A stretch of 64,000 bases of DNA from Burkholderiales bacterium Ga0077543. GTDB lineage: Bacteria; Pseudomonadota; Gammaproteobacteria; Burkholderiales; Burkholderiaceae_C. The position numbers were made by a program, and so were the translations under genes. Shown here one piece after another: positions 25,926-35,017 of the stretch. Position 1 is the stretch's first letter. The number at the start of each line of letters is the position of its first letter. The notes under the pieces were generated by a model, which saw nothing but the letters and a program-made list of their open reading frames with translations, had not been told where the DNA came from and did not search any database. Location of the stretch: positions 104,709 through 168,708 of the forward strand of contig LNET01000038.1 in assembly GCA_001464055.1 (NCBI GenBank), read 5' to 3'.

Positions 25926-28029
25926 GGTAGATCTCCTCAGCCAGTTCCTTGGATATGCCTTCGACGCTGGCCAGGTCGTCGACGCCGGCGCTGGCCACGC
26001 CACGCACGCCGCCGAAGCGCTGCAGCAGCCGCGCCCGCTTGCGCGGGCCCACGCCGGGAATGTCTTCGAGCCGGCTGCCGCCGGTGCGCACGCTGGCCCG
26101 CTTGGCCCGCATGCCGGTGATGGCGAACCGGTGGGCCTCGTCGCGAATGTGGGCCACCAGCATCAGCGCCGCGGAATCGTGGCCCAGGTAGACCTTCTCG
26201 CGGCCGTCGGCAAACACCAGTTCCTCGAGCCCGACCTTGCGGCCCTGGCCCTTCTCCACGCCGACGATCAATCCGATGTCCAGGCCCAGCTCCTCGAACA
26301 CTTCACGCGCCATGCTGACCTGTCCGCGCCCGCCGTCCACCAGCACAAGGTCGGGCAGGCGCGCCAGGCCGCGCCTGCGTGTCGCCGGCTTGGGCGCGGG
26401 CTGGGGCTCTTCCGCGGGCGCTCCGGGCGCGGCTGCGGCGGCTGCGCCCGCTTCGCCTTCTCCCTTTTCGTCCTGCTTGCCATGGGCCACGGCCTCGGCC
26501 AGCCGGGCATAGCGCCGCGTCAGCACCTGGCGCATCGCGGCATAGTCGTCGCCGCCAGTGATGCCTTCGATGTTGAAGCGGCGGTACTGTGCGCTTTGCA
26601 TCGCGTGGCCTTCGAACACCACGCACGAGGCCTGCGTGGCTTCGCCGGCGGTGTGGCTGATGTCGAAACACTCCACGCGCAGCTGCGCCGGGTCGTCCAT
26701 GTCCAGCTCCAGCGCCTCGATCAAGGCCCGCGTGCGCTGCTGCTGCGAGCCTTCCTCGGCCAGCAGCCGCGCCAGCGCCAGTTCGGCGCCCTTGGCGGCC
26801 ATTTCCAGCCACACGCGCTTTTGCTCACGCGGCTGGTGGGTGGCGCGCACCTTGGTGCCGGCGGCTTCGCCGAGGGCGTCCAGCAGGTCGGGGCTGACGC
26901 GGTGGCTGGTGGCCAGCTGCGGCGGCACGGCCTGGCCGATGTAGTGCTGGGCGATGAAGGCCTCCAGCACGGCGACCTCGGGCGAGTGCGGGGCCCACTG
27001 CCCGTCAGAGGGCCCGGCCAGGTCTTCTTCGGCGCGGTCGTTGAAGTCCTGTTCGCTCAAGGCCGCACCATCGTCCACGTGCGCCGGGAAGTAGGCGCGG
27101 TCGCCCAGGTGGCGGCTGCCACGCACCATGGCCAGGTTGACGCAGGCGCGGCCGCCAGCCACCTTCACCGCCAGGATGTCGACGTCGCGGTCGGCGGCCG
27201 ACAGGCTGTTGGTCTCCACCGACTGCTGGTGCAGCACGCGCGACAGCGACCCGATGCGGTCGCGCACCTTGGCCGCTTCCTCGAACTCCAGCGCTTCGGC
27301 GTAGGCCATCATCTGCGCCTGCAGGTCTTCGATCACGGCCTGGGCGTCGCCCAGCAGAAAACGCTCGGCGTCGCGCACGTCGCGGGCGTAGTCGGTGGCG
27401 CTGACCAGGTTGACGCACGGCCCCGAGCAGCGCTGGATCTGGTACAGCAGACAGGGCCGCGAACGGTGGTTGAACACCGTGTCCTCGCAGGTGCGCAGCC
27501 GGAACACCTTCTGCACCAGCTGGATCGTCTGCTTCACTGCCCAGGCGTTGGGGTAGGGTCCGAAGTAGCGGTGCTTGCGGTCGACGGCACCACGGAAATA
27601 GGCCACGCGGGCAAAGCGCTGTGCGGCGGTGGTGGCCACCGCGTCGGTGTCGGGGGTGCCCGTCACTTTCAGGTACGGGTAACTCTTGTCGTCACGAAAC
27701 AGGATGTTGAACTTCGGGTTCAACGTCTTGATGAGGTTGTTTTCCAGCAGCAGGGCCTCGGCCTCGCTGCGCACGACCGTGGTTTCCAGCTTCGCGATGC
27801 GGCCGACCATGTGGCCGATGCGCGTGCCGCCGTGCTCCTTCTGCAGGTAGCTGCTGACGCGCTTCTTCAGGTTGCGCGCCTTGCCCACGTAGAGCACGCC
27901 ACCCTGGGCGTCGAGCCAGCGGTAGACGCCAGGCAGGCTGGGCAAAGCGGCCACTTCCGACAGCAGGCGCTGGCGCGGGTCTGCGACGGGTTTCGCAGAA
28001 GATTCGGGGTCGGGTATCGCAGCGCTCAT
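25912..28029 (-). CDS. uvrC: Excinuclease ABC subunit C
   Basis: 705 residues. Nucleotide excision repair nuclease that cuts both sides of a lesion in the UvrB-DNA complex. N-terminal GIY-YIG nuclease domain ([24 protein letters not shown]), UVR motif ([18 protein letters not shown]), UvrC-type RNase H-like endonuclease region ([17 protein letters not shown] with its Asp, then VEKGQGRK) and C-terminal helix-hairpin-helix motifs ([21 protein letters not shown]). It carries an extra Ala/Pro/Glu-rich insert of about 45 residues just before [10 protein letters not shown]. It is divergent from earP with only 35 bases between the starts. Confidence 0.97.
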   Translation of the reverse strand: MSAAIPDPESSAKPVADPRQRLLSEVAALPSLPGVYRWLDAQGGVLYVGKARNLKKRVSSYLQKEHGGTRIGHMVGRIAKLETTVVRSEAEALLLENNLIKTLNPKFNILFRDDKSYPYLKVTGTPDTDAVATTAAQRFARVAYFRGAVDRKHRYFGPYPNAWAVKQTIQLVQKVFRLRTCEDTVFNHRSRPCLLYQIQRCSGPCVNLVSATDYARDVRDAERFLLGDAQAVIEDLQAQMMAYAEALEFEEAAKVRDRIGSLSRVLHQQSVETNSLSAADRDVDILAVKVAGGRACVNLAMVRGSRHLGDRAYFPAHVDDGAALSEQDFNDRAEEDLAGPSDGQWAPHSPEVAVLEAFIAQHYIGQAVPPQLATSHRVSPDLLDALGEAAGTKVRATHQPREQKRVWLEMAAKGAELALARLLAEEGSQQQRTRALIEALELDMDDPAQLRVECFDISHTAGEATQASCVVFEGHAMQSAQYRRFNIEGITGGDDYAAMRQVLTRRYARLAEAVAHGKQDEKGEGEAGAAAAAAPGAPAEEPQPAPKPATRRRGLARLPDLVLVDGGRGQVSMAREVFEELGLDIGLIVGVEKGQGRKVGLEELVFADGREKVYLGHDSAALMLVAHIRDEAHRFAITGMRAKRASVRTGGSRLEDIPGVGPRKRARLLQRFGGVRGVASAGVDDLASVEGISKELAEEIYRALH

Positions 28030-28064
28030 CGGGGGCGCATTCTGCCGGCTTCGATAATCACCGC

Positions 28065-29150
28065 ATGCCGCCCGCCACCACCACCCCGGGCGCGGCCTGG
28101 GACATCTGGTGCCGCGTCATCGACAACCATGGCGACCTGGGCGTGTGCTGGCGCCTGGCCGGCGAGCTGGCGGCACGCGGACTGCAAGTGCGCTTGTTCG
28201 TCGATGACGCCAGGGCGCTGGGCTGGATGGCGCCAGGCGGCCGACACGGCGTCGATTTGCGGCCCTGGCCCGGGGACGGCACGGCACCCGAGGCCGGCGA
28301 CGTCGTCATCGAAGCCTTCGGCTGCGACCCGCCGGACAGCGTGGTGGCCGCCATGTCGCAGCGTCCCCGGCCACCGATATGGTTGAACCTGGAGTACCTG
28401 AGTGCCGAGCCCTACGTCGAGCGTTCGCACGCGCTGCCCTCGCCACAGCGCGGTGGACTGACCAAGTGGTTCTTCTACCCCGGCTTCACGCCCCGCACCG
28501 GTGGGCTGCTGCGCGAAGGCGGTCTGCTGGCACGCCGCGCCGCCTTCGACGGCCAGGCCTGGCTCGCAGCACAGGGCTGGGCTCGGCGTCCGGGCGAAGC
28601 CGTGGTCAGCCTGTTCTGCTATGGCTATGCCCCGGTGCCGGCGCTGCTGCAGGCACTGGCCGGCCGGCCCATCCTGCTGCTGGCAACGCCGGGCCATGCC
28701 CAGCAACTGCTGGCCGCAGCGGGGGCCCTGCCGGCCAGCGTTCGCGTGCTGAACCTGCCCTGGCTGACGCAGTTCGACTACGACCACCTGCTCTGGGCCT
28801 GCGACCTGAACTTCGTGCGGGGCGAGGATTCGCTCGTGCGCGCCGTCTGGGCCGGTGTGCCCTTCGTCTGGCACATCTACCCGCAGGACGACGGCGCCCA
28901 CGGCCCGAAGCTGCAGGCGCTGCTGGACCTGCTGCAGCCCCCTCAAGACGCCCGCGCCTTCATCTGGGCCTGGAACGGCTTGTCGAAGGCAGCCGATTTT
29001 CCGGCCTGGCCGGCGCAAGCGGCCTGGGCTGCGGCCAGCGCGCGCTGGCAGGCGGGGCTGGCCGGCCAGCCCGACCTGACAACGCAGCTGCTCGATTTCG
29101 TGGCAGACCGTGCGACGAAGTCACCGGGTTTTCACGGCCACCACTGCTAG
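28065..29150 (+). CDS. earP: EF-P arginine rhamnosyltransferase EarP
   Basis: 361 residues. GT-B glycosyltransferase that adds rhamnose from dTDP-rhamnose to Arg32 of EF-P. Recognised from [21 protein letters not shown] (the Asp of the DN-x-GD motif is the catalytic residue in the family) and the nucleotide-sugar site [19 protein letters not shown] followed by [19 protein letters not shown] lies 160 bases downstream on the same strand, the standard pairing. No rhamnose-synthesis genes are in the window. Confidence 0.95.
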   Translation: MPPATTTPGAAWDIWCRVIDNHGDLGVCWRLAGELAARGLQVRLFVDDARALGWMAPGGRHGVDLRPWPGDGTAPEAGDVVIEAFGCDPPDSVVAAMSQRPRPPIWLNLEYLSAEPYVERSHALPSPQRGGLTKWFFYPGFTPRTGGLLREGGLLARRAAFDGQAWLAAQGWARRPGEAVVSLFCYGYAPVPALLQALAGRPILLLATPGHAQQLLAAAGALPASVRVLNLPWLTQFDYDHLLWACDLNFVRGEDSLVRAVWAGVPFVWHIYPQDDGAHGPKLQALLDLLQPPQDARAFIWAWNGLSKAADFPAWPAQAAWAAASARWQAGLAGQPDLTTQLLDFVADRATKSPGFHGHHC

Positions 29151-29199
29151 AATCATGGGCTTTGCGCAGCGCCATCTTCACCGACCTGGCCATGCGCAA

Positions 29200-29228
29200 C
29201 CCCCCGCCCCCGCCCCCGCCCCCGCCCC
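29200..29228 (+). repeat. CCCCCG simple repeat between earP and efp
   Basis: About four and a half copies of CCCCCG run as an almost pure C tract 82 bases before the efp start codon. Slippage-prone; on the minus strand it is a run of G blocks that could form a quadruplex. Confidence 0.85.
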
Positions 29229-29309
29229 AGCCACCGCGCGCCATGTCGGCCCGGGGCCGAGGACCACCCCACCGGGGGCACCGATGAGAGCATCGAAGAG
29301 AGACCAGCC

Positions 29310-29864
29310 ATGAAACTCGCTCAAGAAATTCGCGCCGGCAACGTCATCATGCAGGGCAAGGACCCGATGGTCGTGCTGAAGACGGAATACAGCCGCGGCG
29401 GCCGCGGTGCTGCCACCGTCCGCATCAAGATGAAGAGCCTGCTGTCGGGCTTCGGCGCCGAGACGGTGTTCAAGGCCGACGAGAAGATGGACCAGATCAT
29501 CCTGGACAAGAAGGATTGCACCTTCTCCTACTTCGCCGACCCGATGTATGTCTTCATGGACGAGGAATACAACCAGTTCGACATCGAAGCCGAGAACATG
29601 GGCGACGCCATCAACTACCTCGAAGACGGCATGACGGTGGAAGTGGTGTTCTACGACGGCAAGGCCATCAGCGTGGAACTGCCCACCACCGTGGCGCGCG
29701 AGATCGAGACCGACCCCGCCGTCAAGGGCGACACCTCGGGCAAGGTCATGAAGCCCGCAAAGATCGTCGGCACCGGCTTCGTCATCAACGTGCCCATCTT
29801 CGTGGAAAACGGCGACAAGATCGAGATCGACACCCGCACGCACGAATACAAGAAGCGGGTCTGA
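29310..29864 (+). CDS. efp: Elongation factor P, Arg32 type
   Basis: 184 residues, full length, three OB-like domains. EF-P rescues ribosomes stalled on consecutive prolines. The modified loop reads [12 protein letters not shown], placing Arg at position 32, the residue rhamnosylated by EarP in beta- and some gammaproteobacteria, rather than the Lys used by the EpmA/B pathway; this matches the neighbouring earP. The C-terminal [13 protein letters not shown] is typical. A strong hairpin terminator follows 33 bases downstream. Confidence 0.97.
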   Translation: MKLAQEIRAGNVIMQGKDPMVVLKTEYSRGGRGAATVRIKMKSLLSGFGAETVFKADEKMDQIILDKKDCTFSYFADPMYVFMDEEYNQFDIEAENMGDAINYLEDGMTVEVVFYDGKAISVELPTTVAREIETDPAVKGDTSGKVMKPAKIVGTGFVINVPIFVENGDKIEIDTRTHEYKKRV

Positions 29865-29897
29865 CCACCGGCCACTGGCCTTCAGTCCTGCCAGACC

Positions 29898-29917
29898 AGG
29901 CACCCCGCGGGGTGCCT
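29898..29917 (+). terminator. Rho-independent terminator after efp
   Basis: A perfect 20-base palindrome with arms AGGCACCCCG / CGGGGTGCCT is followed by GTTTCGTTT. The position just after the efp stop fits an intrinsic terminator. Confidence 0.85.
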
Positions 29918-29944
29918 GTTTCGTTTCGGCGGCATCATCCCGGC

Positions 29945-30931
29945 ATGAGCTTCGACTTCGACGCCGCCGTCACGGCGCCCTTCCGCATGCAACCCGGCCT
30001 GCGGCGGCTGGCCGCAGGCGCGCTGCAGCTCACACCCGCGGGGCCCGGCTCGCGCCATCAACGCGAAAAGCTGGCCGTGCTGTCGGCCTTTGCCGAAGAA
30101 GCACTGCAGGCGGCACCCGGCTTCGACCCGCGGCCCGCCTTGGGCGTGCTGGCGCAGCAGGCCGCCAATGAGCACCCCAGGCACTTCCGTTGGGACGGCC
30201 ACGCCGCCGAAAGCCTGGGCGTGCGGGTCTGCGAAAGCCAGGTCCAGCGCCTGGCCAGCGGCAGCTTCGGCCTGGGCGACGAGGTCAGCCGCTGCCTGCT
30301 GGGCCTGCCCGAAGACTGGCGCCTGGCCGGGCTGCTGAGCCTGGCTTTCGAGGAAGACTTCGCCATCGTCGACGCCAGCGGCGCCAGCGACAACCGCCCG
30401 GCCACCCTGCCCTGGCTGGCAGTGGCCCTGCCTTCGCACTGGGCACCCCGCGAAAAGTGCGGGCAGCCGTTCATCGCAGCACACGCGCCGGTGGCCGACA
30501 ACATGCTGCTGATGCAGGCCGCAAACCACCTGATGCGCCTGGTGACGGGCCAGGGACGCTGGGAGCGCTTTGTCTGGAACGTCACCAGCCACCCGCGCCT
30601 GCACGCGCTGCCGGCACATGTGGACCCGGGCCGCTGGCAGGGCCGCTTCGACCCCGCCCAGGCCTGGTGGCGCACCGAAAGGCAGACCTTCATCCCGCTG
30701 CCGGGCCGGCGCCAGGCCGTGTTCACCATCGGCGTCCAGGTGCGGCCCCTGCAGGGTGCGTTGACGCCAGCGCAGGCCGCGCAGCTGCAGGCCGCCGTGG
30801 CCACGATGAGCGACGCGGTGCTGGCCTACCGCAGCCTGGGTGAGGTCCGTGGCCCGCTGCTGCACTGGCTGCAGCAGCAGGCCGGGATTCACGCCCACGA
30901 AACGCCGGGCGCGGCTTCGGCCGGCGCCTGA
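29945..30931 (+). CDS. DUF3445 / haem-dependent oxidative N-demethylase-like protein
   Basis: 328 residues, soluble. The central and C-terminal parts (FIAAHAPVADNMLLMQAA, RFVWNVTSHPRLHALP, then WWRTERQTFIPLPGRRQAVFTI and VRPL) follow the DUF3445 family, which includes the haem-dependent oxidative N-demethylase; R-Q-T followed by L-P and F-T-I is the strongest match. The enzyme's role in this organism is unknown. ATG 29945 is chosen because the longer open frame reads through efp. It is 11 bases from the mnmC-like gene, so probably co-transcribed with it. Confidence 0.65.
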   Translation: MSFDFDAAVTAPFRMQPGLRRLAAGALQLTPAGPGSRHQREKLAVLSAFAEEALQAAPGFDPRPALGVLAQQAANEHPRHFRWDGHAAESLGVRVCESQVQRLASGSFGLGDEVSRCLLGLPEDWRLAGLLSLAFEEDFAIVDASGASDNRPATLPWLAVALPSHWAPREKCGQPFIAAHAPVADNMLLMQAANHLMRLVTGQGRWERFVWNVTSHPRLHALPAHVDPGRWQGRFDPAQAWWRTERQTFIPLPGRRQAVFTIGVQVRPLQGALTPAQAAQLQAAVATMSDAVLAYRSLGEVRGPLLHWLQQQAGIHAHETPGAASAGA

Positions 30932-30942
30932 GGCGGCACCCC

Positions 30943-32793
30943 GTGCCCAGCCCGCACGCGCTGGCCCTGGCAGCGCAGCTGCCCGGCGTCTGGTCCGGGC
31001 AAGCCGCGCTGGGCCATTACACCGTGCTGTGCAGCCACTTCGGCCAGGGTCAGGCCTTCGCGGCAGTGCTGCAGGCCTGGAGGGGCTGCCCGCAGCGGCC
31101 CGAGCGGCTGGTGTTCGTCAGCCAGGCCACGCAGTGGCCTGACGCACCCACACCGGCCGGAACCGACTGGCCGCCGCCCACCCGCAACCTGCACCTGCTG
31201 GACTTCGAAGGCGGCCGCGTGCGGCTGCTGCTGGCGCTGGGGCTGGACTCACCCTGGCGCCAGCTGCGCCAGGTGCAGGCCGACGCGTTGTGGCTGGACG
31301 GGCAGGACTTCAGCCGCGACAACCCACGCAGCGCAGACGGTCACCCGACGGCTGGCGACAGCCACAGCGACCACCGCCAGACGACGGCGGCGATGAAGGC
31401 TGTCGCCCGGCTCGCGGCCTGGCAGTGCCGGCTGGCGCTGTGGCAGGCCACGCCGGAACAGGCGTCAGCCCTGCGCGCCGCCGGCTTCGTGTTCGACGGC
31501 GGCGCCGCCCCGCTGCTGACGGCGCGGTTCCAGCCGACCTTTGGCCATCGGCTGCAGCAGCCCCCGCCCAGCCCAGCGCGGCCGGCCGGCCATGCGGTGG
31601 TCGTCGGGGCCGGCATCGCCGGGGCCTGTGCCGCCGCCGCGCTGGCCAGGCGCGGCTGGCAGTGCACGGTGCTGGACGCACGTGCGCAGCCCGCGGGCGG
31701 GGGCTCGGGCAACCCGGCGGCAATCTTCCACGGCACCGTGCACGCGGCCGATGGTCCGCATGCGCGCTTCACGCGGGCTGCGGCGCTGCATGCCCAGAGG
31801 TTTCACGCCCGGCTGATGGCCCAGGGTGTGCCAGGTCAGGTCGACGGCCTGCTGCGTGCCGACGCCCAGCCAGTTTCACCACCGCCACCCGAACGCTGGG
31901 CCAGCCGCTGGTCGGCCGCGACCCTGCAGGCCCACGACAGCGGCCTGCGTGCCGACAGCGCCTGGTTCTTTCCGGGCGGTGGCTGGATCGACGCCTCTGC
32001 TGCCGTGCGGACCATTCTGCAAACACCTGGCGTGCGCTTCCAGGGCCAGGCCTGCGCGGCCGGCCTGCGCAGGGTCGGCAGCACCGGCCAGGACTGGCAG
32101 GTGCTCGATGCGGACGGGCAAGCCCTGGCCGAACCCGGGCCGGTGGTGCTGGCCGGCGCCGGTGCCGGCGACCTGCCATGCCCGCCGATGGCCTGGCTGG
32201 CCAACGATGCCCAGGCCTGGCCGCTGCCGTTCAGCCGTGCGCGGGGGCAGGTCAGCTGGTTCCAGCACGACGGCCCTGCACTGCCCAGGCCCGTGGCCGG
32301 TGGCGGCTACGCCTTGAGCCTGCCGGGCGGCGGCCCGCTGCTGTGCGGCGCCACGACCCAGGCCGATGACGACGACCCGCGCCCGCGCGAAGGCGACCAT
32401 GCCTTCAACCTGGAGCGCCTGCTGACGCAGACCGGCATCGCACCCGCCGCTGGCACATCCGTGCATGGCCGCGTGGGCTGGCGTGAACGGGTGGCCGACC
32501 GCCTGCCCGTGGTCGGTGCGGCCCTGGATTCGCGGGCGGTGCAGGAGATGTCCGGCCGTTCAACCAGCATCGGGGCCGGTCGGCTGAGCCGCTTGCCCCG
32601 GGTGCCGGGCCTGTTTGTGCTGGGCGCGATGGCGGGCCGGGGCTTCACCTGGGGCCCGCTGGCCGGGGAGGTGCTGGCCAGCTGGGTCGACGGCAGTCCC
32701 TCGCCGCTGGAAGCGGACTTGCTGGACGCGCTGGACCCGGCCCGCTTCTGGCTGCGGCAGGCGCGCCGCGAACGTGGCCCGGTCCGGGACTAG
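30943..32793 (+). CDS. mnmC: MnmC-like tRNA modification protein: intact FAD oxidoreductase half, degenerate methyltransferase half
   Basis: 616 residues versus about 668 in E. coli. The C-terminal part from residue about 215 is the FAD-dependent cmnm5s2U34 demodification domain: VVVGAGIAGACAAAALARRGW is a clean dinucleotide motif and GSGNPAAIFHG, WFFPGGGWID and the final GAMAGRGFTWGPLAGE segment match MnmC. The N-terminal part aligns with the SAM-dependent methyltransferase domain but lacks about 40 residues at its start, has HFGQG where the SAM loop reads GFGTG, and has LDGQDF where the catalytic LDGFAP should be. Methylation is therefore doubtful. Start is GTG 30943 behind an AGGCGG. It acts on the wobble uridine of tRNAs in the cytoplasm. 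Confidence 0.8.
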   Translation: MPSPHALALAAQLPGVWSGQAALGHYTVLCSHFGQGQAFAAVLQAWRGCPQRPERLVFVSQATQWPDAPTPAGTDWPPPTRNLHLLDFEGGRVRLLLALGLDSPWRQLRQVQADALWLDGQDFSRDNPRSADGHPTAGDSHSDHRQTTAAMKAVARLAAWQCRLALWQATPEQASALRAAGFVFDGGAAPLLTARFQPTFGHRLQQPPPSPARPAGHAVVVGAGIAGACAAAALARRGWQCTVLDARAQPAGGGSGNPAAIFHGTVHAADGPHARFTRAAALHAQRFHARLMAQGVPGQVDGLLRADAQPVSPPPPERWASRWSAATLQAHDSGLRADSAWFFPGGGWIDASAAVRTILQTPGVRFQGQACAAGLRRVGSTGQDWQVLDADGQALAEPGPVVLAGAGAGDLPCPPMAWLANDAQAWPLPFSRARGQVSWFQHDGPALPRPVAGGGYALSLPGGGPLLCGATTQADDDDPRPREGDHAFNLERLLTQTGIAPAAGTSVHGRVGWRERVADRLPVVGAALDSRAVQEMSGRSTSIGAGRLSRLPRVPGLFVLGAMAGRGFTWGPLAGEVLASWVDGSPSPLEADLLDALDPARFWLRQARRERGPVRD

Positions 32794-32829
32794 CCAGCCA
32801 GCCCGGTTCCCGGCGTGCGCTGTTCGGCT

Positions 32830-33027
32830 TCAGCCAGCCTGCGCGGCAGGAGGTTGGCCCGGGGCTGCAGCATCCGCATCGGCGTCGTCGGCCTCGTCTG
32901 TGGCCGGTTCATCACCGCCCGGACCGCCAACCTTGCGCGCTGCCTTTTCCTTTTCCTTCTCTTCCTTCTTCTTCTTCTTGGCGATTTCGCGCTGGCGCTT
33001 CTCGAACGAATAGTTGGGTTTGGCCAC
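32830..33027 (-). CDS. Small highly charged conserved hypothetical protein
   Basis: 65 residues. It starts at GTG 33027 behind AAGGAAAACG. The N-terminal half is NYSFEKRQREIAKKKKKEEK, a Lys/Glu-rich helix, the second half is acidic and Gly/Ala/Pro-rich. Small proteins starting AKPNYSFEKRQ are common in Burkholderiales and often annotated as hypothetical; no function is known to me. The lysine run lies in a T/C-rich patch on the plus strand. Convergent with mnmC and 75 bases from rpiA. Confidence 0.75.
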   Translation of the reverse strand: MAKPNYSFEKRQREIAKKKKKEEKEKEKAARKVGGPGGDEPATDEADDADADAAAPGQPPAAQAG

Positions 33028-33102
33028 CGTTTTCCTTGGCTACGTCAAAGCATGTATGAGAACACAAGTACGCAGGGCGATCAGCCGGGCATGCCCTGCC
33101 AA

Positions 33103-33762
33103 TCAGTACGCCACGGTCTGCACGCCCTGGGCCGTGCCCAGCAGGCACAGGCTGGCGCGATGGCGCGCGAACAGGCCCACGGTGACGACGCCGGGCCATT
33201 GGTTGACCTCGGTTTCCATCGCCAGCGGGTCGGTGATCTGCAGGCCGTGCACGTCGAGGATGGGATGTCCGTTGTCGGTGAGCACGCCGGCGCGCAGCAG
33301 CGCGCGCCCGCCCAGCGCCGCGAAGCGCCGCTGCAGTTGCGGCACGGCCAGGTCGATGACCTCCACCGGCAACGGGAATCGCCCCAGCACCTCGACTCGC
33401 TTGCTCGCGTCGACGATGCAGACGAAGCGCGCTGCCAGGTCGGCCACGATCTTTTCACGCGTGAGCGCGGCACCGCCGCCCTTGATCATGCAGCCCTGGC
33501 CGTCGATCTCATCGGCGCCGTCGATGTAGACCGGCAGGCTTTCGACCTCATGCGCCTCGCGCACAAGGATGCCATGGGCGCGCAGCCGCTGCGTGCTGGC
33601 CACCGAACTGCTCACGGCGCCGGCAATCTGCGCCTTCATGCCGGCCAGTGCGTCGATGAAGTGGTTCACGGTCGAGCCGGTGCCCACCCCCACCCAGGCG
33701 CCGGGCACGACATGCTGCAGCGCCGCGCGAGCCACCAGGGCCTTGAGTTCGTCTTGTGTCAT
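33103..33762 (-). CDS. rpiA: Ribose-5-phosphate isomerase A
   Basis: 219 residues, full length. Interconverts ribose-5-phosphate and ribulose-5-phosphate in the pentose phosphate pathway. The phosphate loop [15 protein letters not shown] is near the start, the catalytic IDGADEID and [14 protein letters not shown] stretch holds the conserved Asp pair and Lys, and the C-terminal [19 protein letters not shown] is typical. It is divergent from pyrD with 38 bases between start codons, so the two promoters must overlap. Confidence 0.97.
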   Translation of the reverse strand: MTQDELKALVARAALQHVVPGAWVGVGTGSTVNHFIDALAGMKAQIAGAVSSSVASTQRLRAHGILVREAHEVESLPVYIDGADEIDGQGCMIKGGGAALTREKIVADLAARFVCIVDASKRVEVLGRFPLPVEVIDLAVPQLQRRFAALGGRALLRAGVLTDNGHPILDVHGLQITDPLAMETEVNQWPGVVTVGLFARHRASLCLLGTAQGVQTVAY

Positions 33763-33800
33763 GGCCGGGGATTATCCCCAGTGGCCCGACAATCGCCGCC

Positions 33801-34844
33801 ATGCCGCTCGTTCCCTACGCCCTGACCCGCCCCTTCCTGTTCGGCCTGGACCCGGAAGCCGCCCATGACCTGACCCTGGGCAGCATCGCCAGGCTGCAGA
33901 ACACCCCGGCACAGTGCCTGTGGGCGCAGCCGCGCGTGAGCGACCCGGCCACCGTGGCCGGGCTGAAATTTCCCAACCGTGTGGGCCTGGCCGCCGGCCT
34001 GGACAAGAACGGCCGCTGCATCGACGGTTTGGGTGCCATGGGCTTCGGCTTCATCGAGGTCGGCACCGTCACGCCACTGGGCCAGCCCGGCAACCCCAAG
34101 CCGCGCATGTTCAGGCTGCCGGCACGGCAGGCGCTGATCAACCGGCTGGGCTTCAACAACGACGGCCTGGCTGCGTTCCTGGCCAACGTGCAGCGTGCAC
34201 AGAGCTTTCGCCGCGGCGGCGGCATCGTCGGGTTGAACATTGGCAAGAACGCCGCCACACCCATCGAGCGTGCGGCAGACGACTACCTCACCTGCCTGGA
34301 CGGCGTGTACCCGCATGCCGACTACGTCACTGTCAACATCAGCAGCCCGAACACGAAGAACCTGCGCGCCTTGCAAAGCGACGAGGCGCTGGACGCGCTG
34401 TTGTCGGCACTGCAGGAACGCCGCGCCCGCCTGGCCGCAGCACAGCGCCGCAACGTGCCGATGTTCGTGAAGATCGCGCCCGACCTGGACGAAGCCCAGG
34501 TCGGCGTGATTGCCGCCACGTTGCAGAAAAACGGCATCGACGGCGTGGTGGCCACCAACACCACGCTGGCGCGCGACGCGGTGCAGGGCCAGCCCCATGC
34601 CGAGGAAACCGGCGGGCTTTCCGGCGCGCCAGTGCTGGCGGCCAGCAACCGCGTCATCGCGCAACTGCGCGCCGCGCTCGGCAGCAGCTACCCCATCATC
34701 GGCGTGGGCGGGGTGATGAGCGCGGACGACGCCCAGGCCAAGCGGCGCGCGGGCGCCGACCTGGTGCAGCTATACACCGGGTTGATCTATGGCGGACCGG
34801 AGCTCGTGGGCGCCGCGGCGCGCGCGCTGGCCCGGGGCGGCTGA
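33801..34844 (+). CDS. pyrD: Dihydroorotate dehydrogenase, class 2 (quinone)
   Basis: 347 residues. FMN enzyme of pyrimidine synthesis that passes electrons to membrane quinone. The N-terminal helices typical of class 2 are present ([24 protein letters not shown]), followed by [16 protein letters not shown], the active-site [11 protein letters not shown] with the class 2 serine, and the FMN phosphate region [14 protein letters not shown]. Start [11 protein letters not shown] at ATG 33801; an earlier in-frame ATG lies in the rpiA promoter and is unlikely. Confidence 0.97.
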   Translation: MPLVPYALTRPFLFGLDPEAAHDLTLGSIARLQNTPAQCLWAQPRVSDPATVAGLKFPNRVGLAAGLDKNGRCIDGLGAMGFGFIEVGTVTPLGQPGNPKPRMFRLPARQALINRLGFNNDGLAAFLANVQRAQSFRRGGGIVGLNIGKNAATPIERAADDYLTCLDGVYPHADYVTVNISSPNTKNLRALQSDEALDALLSALQERRARLAAAQRRNVPMFVKIAPDLDEAQVGVIAATLQKNGIDGVVATNTTLARDAVQGQPHAEETGGLSGAPVLAASNRVIAQLRAALGSSYPIIGVGGVMSADDAQAKRRAGADLVQLYTGLIYGGPELVGAAARALARGG

Positions 34845-34954
34845 CGCAAACGGGCAGACAGGCCGTCAGGCCGCCAGGCCAAGAGCCCGAACGACTCTGC
34901 CCGGCAGCGCGCGGGTTTACCCGCTGAATTCTGGACCAGATGCCGCCGGAGAAT

Positions 34955-34966
34955 TCTGTATACAGA
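34955..34966. promoter_or_regulatory. 12-bp palindrome, candidate GntR operator of the Rieske operon
   Basis: TCTGTATACAGA is a perfect palindrome 51 bases upstream of the Rieske oxygenase start. Its core GTA-TAC fits the GTM-KAC rule for FadR-subfamily GntR operators, and a FadR-type regulator is the fourth gene of this operon. Two copies of GAATTCTG flank the region at 34926 and 34951. Binding is inferred. Confidence 0.6.
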
Positions 34967-35017
34967 GTTCAGAAGCCACCCGACCCCGTTTTCACCTGCC
35001 TGCAGGCCACCCCCGCC

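Noticed and set aside
25915..28386. An 823-codon plus-strand open frame antisense to uvrC
   Set aside because: uvrC motifs are complete on the minus strand; the antisense translation has no recognisable pattern.
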